Source: Shewanella canadensis (GTDB taxonomy: Bacteria; Pseudomonadota; Gammaproteobacteria; Enterobacterales; Shewanellaceae). From it: 64,000 bases of DNA. Below are positions 17,289-26,447 of this stretch, piece by piece. Made by a program: the position numbers and the translations under genes. The stretch covers positions 248,001-312,000 of the forward strand of contig NZ_RXNU01000002.1 of NCBI RefSeq assembly GCF_003966225.1, in the 5' to 3' direction. The notes below the pieces were generated by a model. It saw only the letters and a list, made by a program, of their open reading frames with translations, ran no database searches and was not told the DNA's origin. Each line of letters begins with the position of its first letter. The stretch's first letter is position 1.

Positions 17289-17765
17289 TCAGTGGGTAAA
17301 GACTGCGGTACAGGCGGCTACAGCAATAAACAGGCAAGTGGCTACGATAGAGCGAAGAGATAACCGTCCTATGCCACATATTCCATGCCCGCTGGTACAC
17401 CCGCGTCCCAAACTGCACCCAAGCCCAACGAGGAGGCCACCGATTAACAGCATAGGCCGGGATACCGAATCGAACTCGAAAACCGGTAAACCTAACTGCT
17501 CATATACCAAGGCATATATCACGCCCGTCAGCACTAAGCCGGTGATGAAAAACCACTGCCAGCTGGGGCCCGTCTCATCATCGGTGTTGTCTGACGACTT
17601 TTTATCAGTAAACTTTTTATCGGTAAGCTTTCTATCACTAAAGATGGCCGACGATACAATGCCGCTGATACCTGCGATACGCCCATTGAATATCATGAGC
17701 AAGATGGCAGACAGACCGATGAGAATACCGCCACCAAATGCGGCTGCAAACGATGATAAATCCAA
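17289..17765 (-). CDS. YeeE/YedE-family sulfur transporter half, first subunit
   Basis: 158 residues, four membrane segments, with the diagnostic GRGCTSGHGICGIGRLS motif (conserved cysteines thought to pass the sulfur compound). A hydrophilic insert, about residues 45-62, repeats TDKK-like units encoded by imperfect direct repeats. It lies 32 bp upstream of the second half, and both follow a CoA-disulfide reductase-rhodanese gene on the same strand, pointing to uptake and reduction of sulfane sulfur. The substrate (thiosulfate, sulfite or polysulfide) is not fixed by sequence. Confidence 0.87.
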   Translation of the reverse strand: MDLSSFAAAFGGGILIGLSAILLMIFNGRIAGISGIVSSAIFSDRKLTDKKFTDKKSSDNTDDETGPSWQWFFITGLVLTGVIYALVYEQLGLPVFEFDSVSRPMLLIGGLLVGLGCSLGRGCTSGHGICGIGRLSLRSIVATCLFIAVAACTAVFTH

Positions 17766-17936
17766 AATTATCCCTCAGAACTTAGGCCGTGACCACTCGA
17801 TGAGTCGTCGGTGTCACGCTTAAAAAAACAAACTCAATAAAATAAGTTCAATCATACAAACTCGCAAAATAAGCAGCTAATAATTATGGATTAATCCCCC
17901 TATAAATAAGCTGCTATCGATTGAACCTATTAACGA

Positions 17937-19589
17937 CTAGAATTTAGCGTTAACCGTCTGGTAGGTCTTATACCCACCGGTAAGATTTTTCGCAGTAAAC
18001 CCGTGGTTAACCAACATGCGATAGGCCACATGGCCACGCAAACCGACCTGGCAGATAATCAATATCTCCTTGTCTCTCGGCAGTTCTTCGAGTCGTCCTC
18101 TGAGCTGATCCACGGGAATATTAACAGCCCCCTCAACCGCTCCGGATTTCATCAGCTCACCTGGGTTTCTGACATCGAGCAGAATTTGCTGATCGCTCAG
18201 GGCATCGATATCGGCTGAGTGACACAGACGGGTCTCCCCTTTCAAGCTATTGGATGCGACAAAACCCGCCTGATTCAGCACATCTTTTGCCGAGCCAAAA
18301 GGTGGAGCATAGGTCAGCTCCATATCCTGCATATCGTACACGGTAAGTTCGGCCCTGATAGCCACGGCCATTACATCGATACGCTTATCGATACCATCAC
18401 GGCCAATGGCCTGAGCGCCCAAAATTGTGCCGTCATCGGTACTGAACAGCAGCTTCAGTGAAACCGGGTGTGCGCCAGGAAAGTAGCTGGCATGGCTCGC
18501 ACCATGTACATAGATTTTCTCGTAAGGAATACCGCTGCGCTCCAGACGTTTCTCGTTCAGTCCGGTGCTTGCCACCGCCAGATCGAAAACCCGGCAAATT
18601 GCGGTACCTTGGGTTCGATTATAGCTATCACCTGCTCCGAAGATATTGTTCGCAGCAATTCGGCCTTGACGGTTAGCGGGACCGGCTAATGGGATCAGTG
18701 CCTTCTCACCGGTGAGAAAATCAAACTCCTCAACGGCATCGCCCACGGCGTAGATGGAGGCATCGCTGGTTCTCATCTGCTCATCGACCACAATACCGCC
18801 GAGCTCTCCGATGGCCAGGCCAGCATTGACCGCCAAGGATATTTCCGGTTTTACACCTACCGCAGAGATTAATAGCTCGGTATCTAAAGACTCGCCATTA
18901 CTCAAGAAGAGTTTCAAGCCGGAGCCTACCTGTTCGACACTGCTCAGACCGCAGTTAAGACGCAGATCTATGCCCTTATCGACAATCTCCTGATGCAGCA
19001 TATTGGCCATCTCGATATCGACAGGCGCCATCACCTGAGGTGACATCTCCAGCAGGGTGACATCGATATTCAGTTCGTCTAGCGCCTCCATCATCTCCAA
19101 ACCGATAAAACCACCACCGACAACCGTGGCATGAACCGGCTTCCTCTCCTTGAGCAAGGTTAAGATCCTGTCCATATCGGGAATATTTCGCAGTGAAAAT
19201 GTCAACGGGGTATCCAGGCCCGGAATTGGCGGGACCACAGGAGCTGCGCCCGGAGAGAGCACTAAGGCATCATAGCTTTCCAGATACTGCTCACCGGTCA
19301 CATGGTTCTTTACGGTAACGGTTTTGGCGACTCTGTCGATGGCTATCACCTCTTGGCGCACACGCACATCGACATTGAAACGAGACTTAAAGCTTTGAGG
19401 CGTCTGAAGAATAAGGGCCTTTCTATCGGCTATTTCACCGCTGATATGGTAGGGCAGTCCACAATTGGCGAAGGAGACAAACTCACCACGTTCAAACATG
19501 ATAATTTCAGCTTCTTCATTTAATCGTCTGGCACGCGCAGCCGCAGAGGCACCTCCGGCAACACCACCAATAATCAGTAACTTCTTCAT
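17937..19589 (-). CDS. CoA-disulfide reductase fused to rhodanese (polysulfide reductase type)
   Basis: 550 residues. An FAD/NAD(P)H oxidoreductase module starts with GGVAGGASAAARARR and carries the redox Cys43 in SFANCGLPYHI; a second dinucleotide fold is at VVGGGFIGLEMMEAL. The C-terminal rhodanese domain (about 460-550) carries its catalytic Cys in ICQVGLRG. This architecture is that of CoADR-Rhd/Npsr enzymes, including the characterised Shewanella loihica NAD(P)H-dependent polysulfide, persulfide and S0 reductase. ATG at 19589 starts MKKLLIIGG; a six-codon in-frame extension is ignored. It is 171 bp upstream of the YeeE pair. Confidence 0.92.
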   Translation of the reverse strand: MKKLLIIGGVAGGASAAARARRLNEEAEIIMFERGEFVSFANCGLPYHISGEIADRKALILQTPQSFKSRFNVDVRVRQEVIAIDRVAKTVTVKNHVTGEQYLESYDALVLSPGAAPVVPPIPGLDTPLTFSLRNIPDMDRILTLLKERKPVHATVVGGGFIGLEMMEALDELNIDVTLLEMSPQVMAPVDIEMANMLHQEIVDKGIDLRLNCGLSSVEQVGSGLKLFLSNGESLDTELLISAVGVKPEISLAVNAGLAIGELGGIVVDEQMRTSDASIYAVGDAVEEFDFLTGEKALIPLAGPANRQGRIAANNIFGAGDSYNRTQGTAICRVFDLAVASTGLNEKRLERSGIPYEKIYVHGASHASYFPGAHPVSLKLLFSTDDGTILGAQAIGRDGIDKRIDVMAVAIRAELTVYDMQDMELTYAPPFGSAKDVLNQAGFVASNSLKGETRLCHSADIDALSDQQILLDVRNPGELMKSGAVEGAVNIPVDQLRGRLEELPRDKEILIICQVGLRGHVAYRMLVNHGFTAKNLTGGYKTYQTVNAKF

Positions 19590-19607
19590 CTTTAACCCTA
19601 ATACCAT

Positions 19608-20081
19608 AGCAAGCCAATTTATCTGCGGCCTAGTTTATTACATCGCTGAGTACATGAGAATTCATTTCATTAGAAAAAGCTAACAGATATATGAAAAGGT
19701 GATCAAGGGCAAGTAAATTCGCTTCGATATGGAAAATATGACCCACATTGAAAAAGCCTCAACGAAGGTACAGAACATCATCGACCAGCTTTTAAACCCT
19801 AACAATCTAAAAGCTAAGGCTGGATCCAGCTCTTTACAAAGAATGAGTCCAGAATGACGGCTAAGCGTAATCCTAAAGCATTCGCGGCTAAAGCCGCTCC
19901 TACATAGTCCCCGTCATTCCGGCGATGCTTCTGGCCGGAATCTAACCTCCATGGTCTTAAGCGTTCCATACGCTTTAAAGACATTTCCCATATCCTTATG
20001 GGTCAGTGGAGGAAATGTCGAATGATGTATGGAACATCATCGACCAGCTTTTGAAACCTACAAATCAAAAGAATAACGCTG
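19608..20081. other. Intergenic region of nested dispersed repeats
   Basis: No gene. It holds pieces of the MITE-like element (about 19800-19860 and 19911-19952), a REP copy between them (19881-19904), and two near-identical AACATCATCGACCAGCTTTT stretches (19766-19785 and 20034-20053). Confidence 0.6.
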
Positions 20082-20465
20082 TCAAAATGCCTGAAAGAAG
20101 ATGCCGAACGAGCAGAAGATGGCCACAAACCATGACAAAGAGCGCTGTGTCCCCTTATCCATAAGATACAGAACCTGATATACCATACGAGCGATAACGT
20201 GGACAACCGCCAGTAACACTGTTGTGTCGGTCACGTTTTGTGTCGCGATGACGGCCAATACCGAGAGGCCAAATATTAGCAGGGACTCGAAGGCATTCTG
20301 ATGCGCCGCGACGGCGCGAGCCCCGAAACCGGTTAACCGCGACTGCTGCTCTCTGGGGTGAGAGTTATCGTAGCCACCCAATTTTGCCATAGCCACCGCA
20401 ACCGGCCCCTTCGCAAGGTAGGGAAGCAGCATGGCAATAAACAGGCAGATGAGTAATGTCGTCAT
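20082..20465 (-). CDS. MAPEG-family membrane protein
   Basis: 127 residues with four transmembrane segments and the family hallmarks: R(A)VAAHQNAFESL in the loop before helix 2 and ARMVYQVLYL later. MAPEG proteins include glutathione transferases and peroxidases of eicosanoid metabolism in animals; bacterial members of this short type have no settled function. It stands alone between repeat-rich gaps, transcribed in the same direction as btuF. Confidence 0.88.
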   Translation of the reverse strand: MTTLLICLFIAMLLPYLAKGPVAVAMAKLGGYDNSHPREQQSRLTGFGARAVAAHQNAFESLLIFGLSVLAVIATQNVTDTTVLLAVVHVIARMVYQVLYLMDKGTQRSLSWFVAIFCSFGIFFQAF

Positions 20466-20495
20466 GGGAAAATCCTTTTTAAAAATGAAGTTTTA

Positions 20496-20540
20496 AGTCA
20501 CGAGTCACGAGTCACGAGTCACGAGTCACGAGTCACGAGT
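20496..20540. repeat. Short tandem array, unit AGTCACG (7 bp, about 6.4 units)
   Basis: Perfect heptamers between the MAPEG gene and btuF; same period as the other arrays in the window but a different unit sequence. Confidence 0.9.
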
Positions 20541-20583
20541 TCAAGATAAGGCAAAGAAAACCATAGTCGATAGCAAACAGCTA

Positions 20584-21423
20584 TCAGCGCGCCTTATCCA
20601 AAGCATCGCATAGAGATCTAACTCCTAAGATGGCACGGGGAGCGGCGCGATGTAAAAGATCGGCATTCAGCGGATAAATATGGTGATTTTTGACGGCTGG
20701 GATCTCCTGCCACGGGCTCCAGTCTACGCCGAGAATATTGCCCTTATCCTGACTCTGTAAGATCACTTCCGGCATCTTCAAGAGCACATTCTCCAGACTT
20801 AGCTGCGGATAATCGCTGTCGGCATCAAAGAATACATTCTCTCCATGGCAGACATCGATGATCTGCTGAATCCAGCTATTTTTGGCGACCGACATCAAGG
20901 GTGTGGACCAAAGCTGGTAGAACACCTTGACCTTAGGTTTAACCGAATTGCTCGCGCGCAACGCGTTAAGTTGCAATTGATAATCGGCGGCCACCGTAGA
21001 CGCCTGTCCCTGATGCCCCGTTAACCCACCCAACTCTTCGAGCTCAGCGGCTACGGCCTCTAGTGTCTTAGGGTCGCTGTTATAAACCTTGAACCCCAAT
21101 TTCTTAAGCTTTTCGATATCTTCGGCCTTGTTGCCGCTTCCCCACACCACGACCAGATCGGGGTCGAGCTCAATCACCCTCTCAATCTGTATACCGTGAT
21201 AGCCACCGATACGGGGAATTTGAAGCGCCTCTTGTGGATAATCCGCATGCTCTGTCGTGGCAACGATGGACTCGCCGGCACCGATCGCATAGAGCATCTC
21301 CACCGAATGGGGCGACAGAGCAATAATTCGCTTAACAGGCGCCGCGCTTACCGGTATCGCCATCACAGATAGAGCCGGAAGGAAGATGGCTAATATGGGT
21401 AAAATTTTTCTTATCGCTTTCAT
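20584..21423 (-). CDS. btuF: Cobalamin ABC transporter substrate-binding protein BtuF-like
   Basis: 279 residues. A cleavable signal peptide (MKAIRKILPILAIFLPALSV...AAP) precedes a class III periplasmic binding fold: VKRIIALSPHSVEMLYAIGAG, ELDPDLVVVWGSGNK, and QIIDVCHGENVFFDAD. This matches BtuF, which captures vitamin B12 for BtuCD. The start at 21423 gives the proper signal peptide; the frame extends further upstream without support. btuC and btuD are 6 kb away in the cobalamin operon, and no B12 box was found upstream of this gene. A haem or iron-complex binding protein is the main alternative. Confidence 0.85.
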   Translation of the reverse strand: MKAIRKILPILAIFLPALSVMAIPVSAAPVKRIIALSPHSVEMLYAIGAGESIVATTEHADYPQEALQIPRIGGYHGIQIERVIELDPDLVVVWGSGNKAEDIEKLKKLGFKVYNSDPKTLEAVAAELEELGGLTGHQGQASTVAADYQLQLNALRASNSVKPKVKVFYQLWSTPLMSVAKNSWIQQIIDVCHGENVFFDADSDYPQLSLENVLLKMPEVILQSQDKGNILGVDWSPWQEIPAVKNHHIYPLNADLLHRAAPRAILGVRSLCDALDKAR

Positions 21424-21661
21424 CTGGTTCTCGTTTAAAAATAACAAGTTACACTTACTGCATCGCCCCAACCTCATCAGAGAGGTGTTCAACTGTTGAG
21501 GGAAGCGACTCTGCTTATCTCAAGCTGGTCACACTTTACACTCTCAACACAGAATCATCTAAAACGGGTTGACAGCTGTAGGATAGAGCAGTACTATCTG
21601 CCGTGCAAGCAGTTGAAAACTAGATATTTTAACTAGTTAAGTCATTCAACAGTTTGTCGTT

Positions 21662-21748
21662 GCAGATGTGGTGGAATTGGTAGACACGCTAGCTTCAGGT
21701 GCTAGTGCCCGTAAGGGCGTGAGAGTTCAAGTCTCTCCATCTGTACCA
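21662..21748 (+). tRNA. tRNA-Leu (anticodon CAG)
   Basis: 87 nt with encoded CCA. The acceptor stem GCAGATG pairs with CATCTGT, the D-arm reads GGTGGAATTGGTAGAC, the anticodon stem CTAGC/GCTAG encloses the loop TTCAGGT (anticodon CAG), a long class II variable arm follows, and the T-arm contains GTTCAAGTC. It reads CUG codons. It is a solitary tRNA; no integrase or repeated 3' end was seen nearby. Confidence 0.96.
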
Positions 21749-22226
21749 AAAATTCAAATCTTTTCAAGATCTTTCAAGTTACTTCCCCTCTATTTAATTT
21801 TTATCTTAAGCTCCCAACAGCCTATTTAACTTTTTGCTCAACGATTATCTTTAGCCACCCATCGAGCCCCTGTTTTCACAAGAGCCCCTGAGCATACGAC
21901 TTTTTCTCAGAGACGCTGAAGGCTCTTATCTAAGAGACGTTGAAGACTCTCTAATTAAGTACTGCTGACGGCTCTGTGATTGGGGACTCTTTATAAGTTC
22001 AAAAGCCGGCGCAGACAATAACGTCACAACAAAGAACACGAAGAAATGTAATTTCAAACTGATCGCCTATCTCATTAAAAATCATGGGGTAAGCCGTCGA
22101 GCCCCAGCCTTAAATAAAGAGCCAGACCCTGAGCATATGCGCTCTCTACCTAAAACCGCTGAAGGCTCTATGTGATTGGTTGGAAAAACGATGACAATAC
22201 CGCCCTCATTCTGAGCAGGCAGAAAT
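21749..22226. other. Intergenic region with two degenerate copies of one module
   Basis: No gene seen. Two loosely similar stretches (about 21857-21985 and 22096-22175) share TCGAGCCCC, CCTGAGCATA and GCTGAAGGCTCT followed by CTATGTGATTGG or CTGTGATTGG. This suggests an old direct duplication downstream of the tRNA. Confidence 0.4.
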
Positions 22227-22892
22227 TTAGTAGTCGAAGCCGGGCTGGGCTTTTATTCCTGCATCAAAGGCATGCTTGATGGGCTTAACCTCACTCACGG
22301 TATCAGCCATCTCAATAATACTTCTATGGCACGCCCTTCCCGTGACGATGACATGTTGCATCGGCGGACGATTCATCAATGCCTCAAGCACTCTATCGAC
22401 CTCAAGGTAGTGATAGCTCACCATGTAAGTGAGTTCATCCAGCATGATGCAATCTATAGACTCATCTTTGAGTAACGTCTCTGCGGCTTCCCATGCCTCC
22501 AGTGCCGCTGCCGTGTCTTTCTCCCTGTCTTGGGTCTCCCAGGTAAATCCGGTACCCATAACGTGAAACTCGACTCCGGCGCCTTCGAGCAGGGTTCGCT
22601 CGCCGCATTCCCAGTTGCCCTTAATGAACTGAACCACGGCGGCTTTCTTGCCATGGCCTACGGCGCGGGCAATCGTTCCGAAGCCAGAAGTCGACTTGCC
22701 TTTGCCATTGCCTGTCAGCACCAGCAGTATGCCTTTCTCCTCCTGAGCCTTAGCTATTTTTGCATCGACTCCATCTTTAAGTTTTTGCTGACGCGCCTTG
22801 TGTCGCTCGGCTTTTATCTCATCGGCGCTCTTATCGGCATTCTTATCGACATTCTTATCGGCAGAGCGGGCGACTTTATTTTTTTCGGTCAT
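22227..22892 (-). CDS. cobO: Cob(I)yrinic acid a,c-diamide adenosyltransferase
   Basis: 221 residues of the CobA/CobO/BtuR family, which attaches adenosyl to cob(I)alamin or corrinoid precursors. P-loop [13 protein letters not shown]; then [15 protein letters not shown] and [14 protein letters not shown], and C-terminal [21 protein letters not shown] charged N-terminal extension rich in [10 protein letters not shown] units precedes the fold. The start overlaps the cobQ stop by 17 bp, so translation is coupled. It is the last gene of the cobalamin operon. Confidence 0.93.
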   Translation of the reverse strand: MTEKNKVARSADKNVDKNADKSADEIKAERHKARQQKLKDGVDAKIAKAQEEKGILLVLTGNGKGKSTSGFGTIARAVGHGKKAAVVQFIKGNWECGERTLLEGAGVEFHVMGTGFTWETQDREKDTAAALEAWEAAETLLKDESIDCIMLDELTYMVSYHYLEVDRVLEALMNRPPMQHVIVTGRACHRSIIEMADTVSEVKPIKHAFDAGIKAQPGFDY

Positions 22893-24567
22893 GGTATTTC
22901 CGTATGTTTAAAGCTAAGAAGTTTCTAGGATCTAGGATCCTCTCTAATTTATCTATATCCAGGTGCTGCTCTATCAGATCGGCGAATCGATCGAGTTGCT
23001 GTTCACGAGTGGCATTGATATCAATCGGTTCAGGACACGCCATTCCCGCCCATTTCAGTATCAGCTCACACGCTTGCGGAGAGTCGAAAATGCCATGTAT
23101 ATAGGTCCCGAGTATCAGGCCATCATCCGAGACTAATCCATCATAAGCCAATGCATTGGAAGCGGGTTCACCAGCACTCGATTTACTCAGCTCCTCTTTC
23201 ACCGACAGTGATATTGGCTGGGCGCCGGCACTATTTTGAGTATTCAACACCTGCGACTGGCCGCAGTGGATCTCATACCCTTCGAGGGGGGCTTGCTCCC
23301 CCAACAGAGATAAACGACCCGAGACCTGACGTAAAATTTTATGGGTTTTAAGCTCAGTCACCAGAGGCAGTAATCCTAAGCCTTCACTCTCGCCAACTTT
23401 GCCTTCTACGCCGTTGGGATCATCGATAAGCAGGCCTAACATCTGATAACCTCCACACAGCCCAAGCACCTTACCTCCATAGCGCAGGTGTTTCTTGATG
23501 GCGGTATCCCACCCCTGTTCACGGATAAAATCTAAGTCTGCACGTACATTTTTACTGCCGGGTAATATGATCAAGTCAACGTCCGGTAACGCTTTAACGC
23601 TTCCGGGCTCAGTGCTCTGCACACTGAGATAATTAAATTCGATTAAAGGGTTGAGCCTTAAGGGATCTAAATCGGTGTGGTTACTGATCCTGGGAAACAC
23701 CAGAACTAACACTTTGAACCTATTCAGCTCCGGCTGTGACGATGGGTCAGAAGGAGAGAGAGTTAACGTAGGTGCAAGGGCATCTTCGGCGTCCAGATGT
23801 AGATCGTGCAGATAGGGTAAGACCCCCAATACCGGTTTATTCGTGTAATCCTCTAACCAATCCAGCCCCGATTGCAGCAAGGCAATATCACCGCGAAAGC
23901 GATTGATTACAAATCCTTTGACTCTGGCTTGCTCCGATTCACTCAGTAACGCCAGCGTTCCAACAAGATGAGCAAATACACCGCCTTTGTCGATATCGGC
24001 AATGATGATAACCGGACAGTCGACGGCCTCGGCAAAGCCCATGTTAGCGATATCCCCCTCTCTGAGGTTGATCTCGGCCGGACTTCCCGCCCCTTCAACA
24101 ATCACCAGCTCATAGTTATCGGTTAAACGGGAGAAAGAGTCCAAAACCGCAGACATCGCCTTGACCCGATAGCCCTGTTTACCTTCTCCCCGCTCCCCTT
24201 GAAGGCCGAAGAAAGTTTGTGCCTCCATCTGATCGAGCGCCTTACCTTGAACGATGATCTGAGCGCCGGTATCCGAGCTGGGTTTCAATAAAATAGGGTT
24301 AAAATCGGTGTGGGCAGGCAAACCACAGGCAATGGCTTGCAAGGCTTGGGCACGACCAATCTCACCACCATCGATAGTGACCGCACTATTGAGCGCCATA
24401 TTTTGTGGCTTGAAAGGCGCCACCCGCTCACCCCGACGGGCAAACAGCCGACATAGCCCCGCGGCCAAGGTGCTCTTACCCGCATCGGACGTGGTGCCCT
24501 GCACCATCAGCACTTTGGCTCTTGGCGTTTCAGGAATGTCTGAAATATCTCTGCTGTCGGTATTCAT
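22876..24567 (-). CDS. cobQ: Cobyric acid synthase
   Basis: 563 residues. An N-terminal dethiobiotin-synthetase-like ATPase domain ([45 protein letters not shown]) is followed by a glutaminase domain with nucleophile Cys in [12 protein letters not shown] and a late His in [10 protein letters not shown]. It amidates four side chains of adenosylcobyrinic a,c-diamide. It is longer than E. coli/Salmonella CbiP (about 506), with the extra length near residues 255-290 and 430-470. It lies 260 bp of repeats downstream of cobU. Confidence 0.94.
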   Translation of the reverse strand: MNTDSRDISDIPETPRAKVLMVQGTTSDAGKSTLAAGLCRLFARRGERVAPFKPQNMALNSAVTIDGGEIGRAQALQAIACGLPAHTDFNPILLKPSSDTGAQIIVQGKALDQMEAQTFFGLQGERGEGKQGYRVKAMSAVLDSFSRLTDNYELVIVEGAGSPAEINLREGDIANMGFAEAVDCPVIIIADIDKGGVFAHLVGTLALLSESEQARVKGFVINRFRGDIALLQSGLDWLEDYTNKPVLGVLPYLHDLHLDAEDALAPTLTLSPSDPSSQPELNRFKVLVLVFPRISNHTDLDPLRLNPLIEFNYLSVQSTEPGSVKALPDVDLIILPGSKNVRADLDFIREQGWDTAIKKHLRYGGKVLGLCGGYQMLGLLIDDPNGVEGKVGESEGLGLLPLVTELKTHKILRQVSGRLSLLGEQAPLEGYEIHCGQSQVLNTQNSAGAQPISLSVKEELSKSSAGEPASNALAYDGLVSDDGLILGTYIHGIFDSPQACELILKWAGMACPEPIDINATREQQLDRFADLIEQHLDIDKLERILDPRNFLALNIRKYHDRKK

Positions 24568-24827
24568 ATCGTTCTTTCACATTTTTTATAAGAAAAATCT
24601 TCGCGGCTAAAGCCGCTCCTACATAGTAGCTCGTCATCCCGGCGATGCCCCTAGCCGGGATCCAGCTTTGGAAGCTACAAATCTAAAACATAGATTCTGC
24701 TCTTTACAAAGAACGAGTTCAGAATGACCAACTCCTAAATCTGGATCCTGAAACGAGTCCAGGATGACCCCCCTGAAACCTTCGCGGCTAAAGCCGCTCC
24801 TACATTAAGAATCTAGCCGCTCCTACA
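24568..24827. repeat. Intra-operon repeat block (REP, MITE-like, REP)
   Basis: REP copies at 24600-24623 and 24781-24804 flank a MITE-like element (24633-24728, GTCATCC ... GAATGAC) and its outlier end (about 24742-24768). A partial REP abuts the cobU stop at about 24814-24828. The block separates cobU from cobQ inside one operon. Confidence 0.75.
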
Positions 24828-25475
24828 TTAAGCGCCTTTTAATCGCATAGGCAGCCCGGCGGAGATCAGGACGACCGAGTCCGCGACTCTGGCGATCTCC
24901 TGATGTAGCCAGCCCGCTTCATCGACAAAGCGGCGATTCAAGGCTCCCAGAGGAACGATGCTGCAGCCAACTTCATTACTCACCAGGTAGATCTCACCTT
25001 CGAGGGTCGGCAGTAACTCCAGTAACGCCGCCTTGGCCTCGGGCCAAGGCCTGTCTACAGAGGGTGAGGCATCCAGGTTTTCACTGTTAGCTCCCCCCAT
25101 AGGCTCTTGTTCAACTTTTTTCTCAGGCTCTTTCTCACATTCTTGAGAAGTGACGGAGTCGGCCGGTGGCTCATGGGCTAATAGCTGATTGGTCAGCCAC
25201 AGCGTCATACAGTCGACAATAATGACCCGGTCTTTTCGGGCATATTGCGCCAGAGACTCAGCTAATAATAGTGGAGTTTCGACCGTTATCCATCGAAGCG
25301 TATCCTCGGCTCTGTCTTCTCGGTGCCGTGCGATTCTCGCACGCATCTCCTCATCGAGTGCCTGAGCGGTGGCGATATAGATACACTCATAACCTTGCGT
25401 GCTAAGCGCTGCGGCAGCATCGGTCGCATATCGGGTTTTGCCACTGCGAGCACCGCCCAGTACCAGGTGGATCAT
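24828..25475 (-). CDS. cobU: Adenosylcobinamide kinase / adenosylcobinamide-phosphate guanylyltransferase
   Basis: 215 residues. P-loop GGARSGKTRYA at residues 7-17, the guanylylation region with ARIARHREDRAEDTLRW (catalytic His), VDCMTLWLTNQLL, and VSNEVGCSIVPLG. It phosphorylates adenosylcobinamide and adds GMP to activate it for ring assembly. An acidic, low-complexity insert (about 95-140, with EKEPEKKVEQEP) makes it longer than the 180-residue Salmonella enzyme. Its ATG overlaps the cobS TGA as ATGA. Confidence 0.94.
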   Translation of the reverse strand: MIHLVLGGARSGKTRYATDAAAALSTQGYECIYIATAQALDEEMRARIARHREDRAEDTLRWITVETPLLLAESLAQYARKDRVIIVDCMTLWLTNQLLAHEPPADSVTSQECEKEPEKKVEQEPMGGANSENLDASPSVDRPWPEAKAALLELLPTLEGEIYLVSNEVGCSIVPLGALNRRFVDEAGWLHQEIARVADSVVLISAGLPMRLKGA

Positions 25476-26245
25476 AGGGAGGTCACCAAGATCAGAATAA
25501 TAAGATAGCAGAGCATTTCAGATATCTGCTGCCCGGCGCCCAGAGTATCGCCGGTATAACCACCGATTTGACGACGAAAGGCCACCACTAATCCCCACCT
25601 CAGCAACAGAAGTGCACCGATAAGGATCAGAGCCTGGCTCAGGCTTAGCAATAGTAAAATAATCACCGCTGTCCCAAGCGAGATAACCAGCTCATTGACA
25701 CTCTGGTTCTGGGCTAAAGGCTTACTCTTACTGGTATCTGAGTCACTGACATATTGTTCGGTGAAGATAAAGCTGGCAGCAAAAACACGACTTAAACAGT
25801 GGCCCACTATCAAGATGACGCTCACCATGTTGGTATCAATGGCAGCCACTTCAGTTAATATTTGCCACTTCAGCAACAGAATAAATATCAGGGCCAGAGC
25901 GCCATAACTACCGAGACGGGAGTCTTTCATGATTAATAGTTTATCGGCAACGGTCCAGCCACCGCCGAAACCATCGGCGGTATCGGCCAAGCCATCTTCA
26001 TGAAAACCACCGGTAAGCATGGCACTGGTGATCATCGCAAATATAATGGCTACCGATGCCGGCAACCAGTTAACGGCCAGGGCATAGACCGCGGCGCTTA
26101 ACACCCCCACCAAGATACCGACCAATCCGAAGTAGCGGTTTGATTTATTCAGATTTTCGCTGTCTACCTTTACCCAGGCTGGCATCGGGATACGGGTAAA
26201 GAAGCCCATCGAAACAAAAAACAGTGTCAGTTCTCGACGAAACAT
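25472..26245 (-). CDS. cobS: Adenosylcobinamide-GDP ribazoletransferase (cobalamin synthase)
   Basis: 257 residues, six or so transmembrane segments, starting FFVSMGFFTRIPMPAW and carrying the metal-binding GGFHEDGLADTADGFGGG. It joins adenosylcobinamide-GDP to alpha-ribazole at the membrane. It is translationally coupled to cobU by a 4-bp overlap and lies 202 bp (with REP and MITE-like repeats) downstream of cobT. Confidence 0.94.
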   Translation of the reverse strand: MFRRELTLFFVSMGFFTRIPMPAWVKVDSENLNKSNRYFGLVGILVGVLSAAVYALAVNWLPASVAIIFAMITSAMLTGGFHEDGLADTADGFGGGWTVADKLLIMKDSRLGSYGALALIFILLLKWQILTEVAAIDTNMVSVILIVGHCLSRVFAASFIFTEQYVSDSDTSKSKPLAQNQSVNELVISLGTAVIILLLLSLSQALILIGALLLLRWGLVVAFRRQIGGYTGDTLGAGQQISEMLCYLIILILVTSL

Positions 26246-26447
26246 ATGTATAAAATTCCTTTTGAAACATTCGCGGCTAAAGCCGCTCCTACATGGTGGC
26301 CCGTCATCCCGGCGATGCTTTTAGCCGGGAACCAGCTTTGGGAACCCACAAATCTAAAAGCTAAGGCTGGATTCTGCTCTTTACAAAGAATGAGTTCAGG
26401 ATGACGGGCCCATAATCATTCGCGGCTAAAGCCGCTCCTACATGGCG
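26246..26447. repeat. Intra-operon repeat block: REP, MITE-like element, REP
   Basis: REPs at 26270-26293 and 26419-26442 bracket a complete MITE-like element (26303-26406, GTCATCC at one end, GGATGAC at the other, internal hairpin around CCCGGCGATGCTTTTAGCCG). The same order is found between cobU and cobQ. Confidence 0.8.

Noticed and set aside
17338..17823. 161-codon plus-strand frame opposite the YeeE gene
   Set aside because: It is antisense to a gene with clear family motifs; its composition is Pro/Arg/Ser-rich as in shadow frames.
20584..21660. Cobalamin riboswitch upstream of btuF
   Set aside because: No B12 box or core motif was found between btuF and the tRNA on the minus strand.
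21662..21748. Integration site of a genomic island at the tRNA-Leu
   Set aside because: No second copy of the tRNA 3' end and no integrase were seen in the window.
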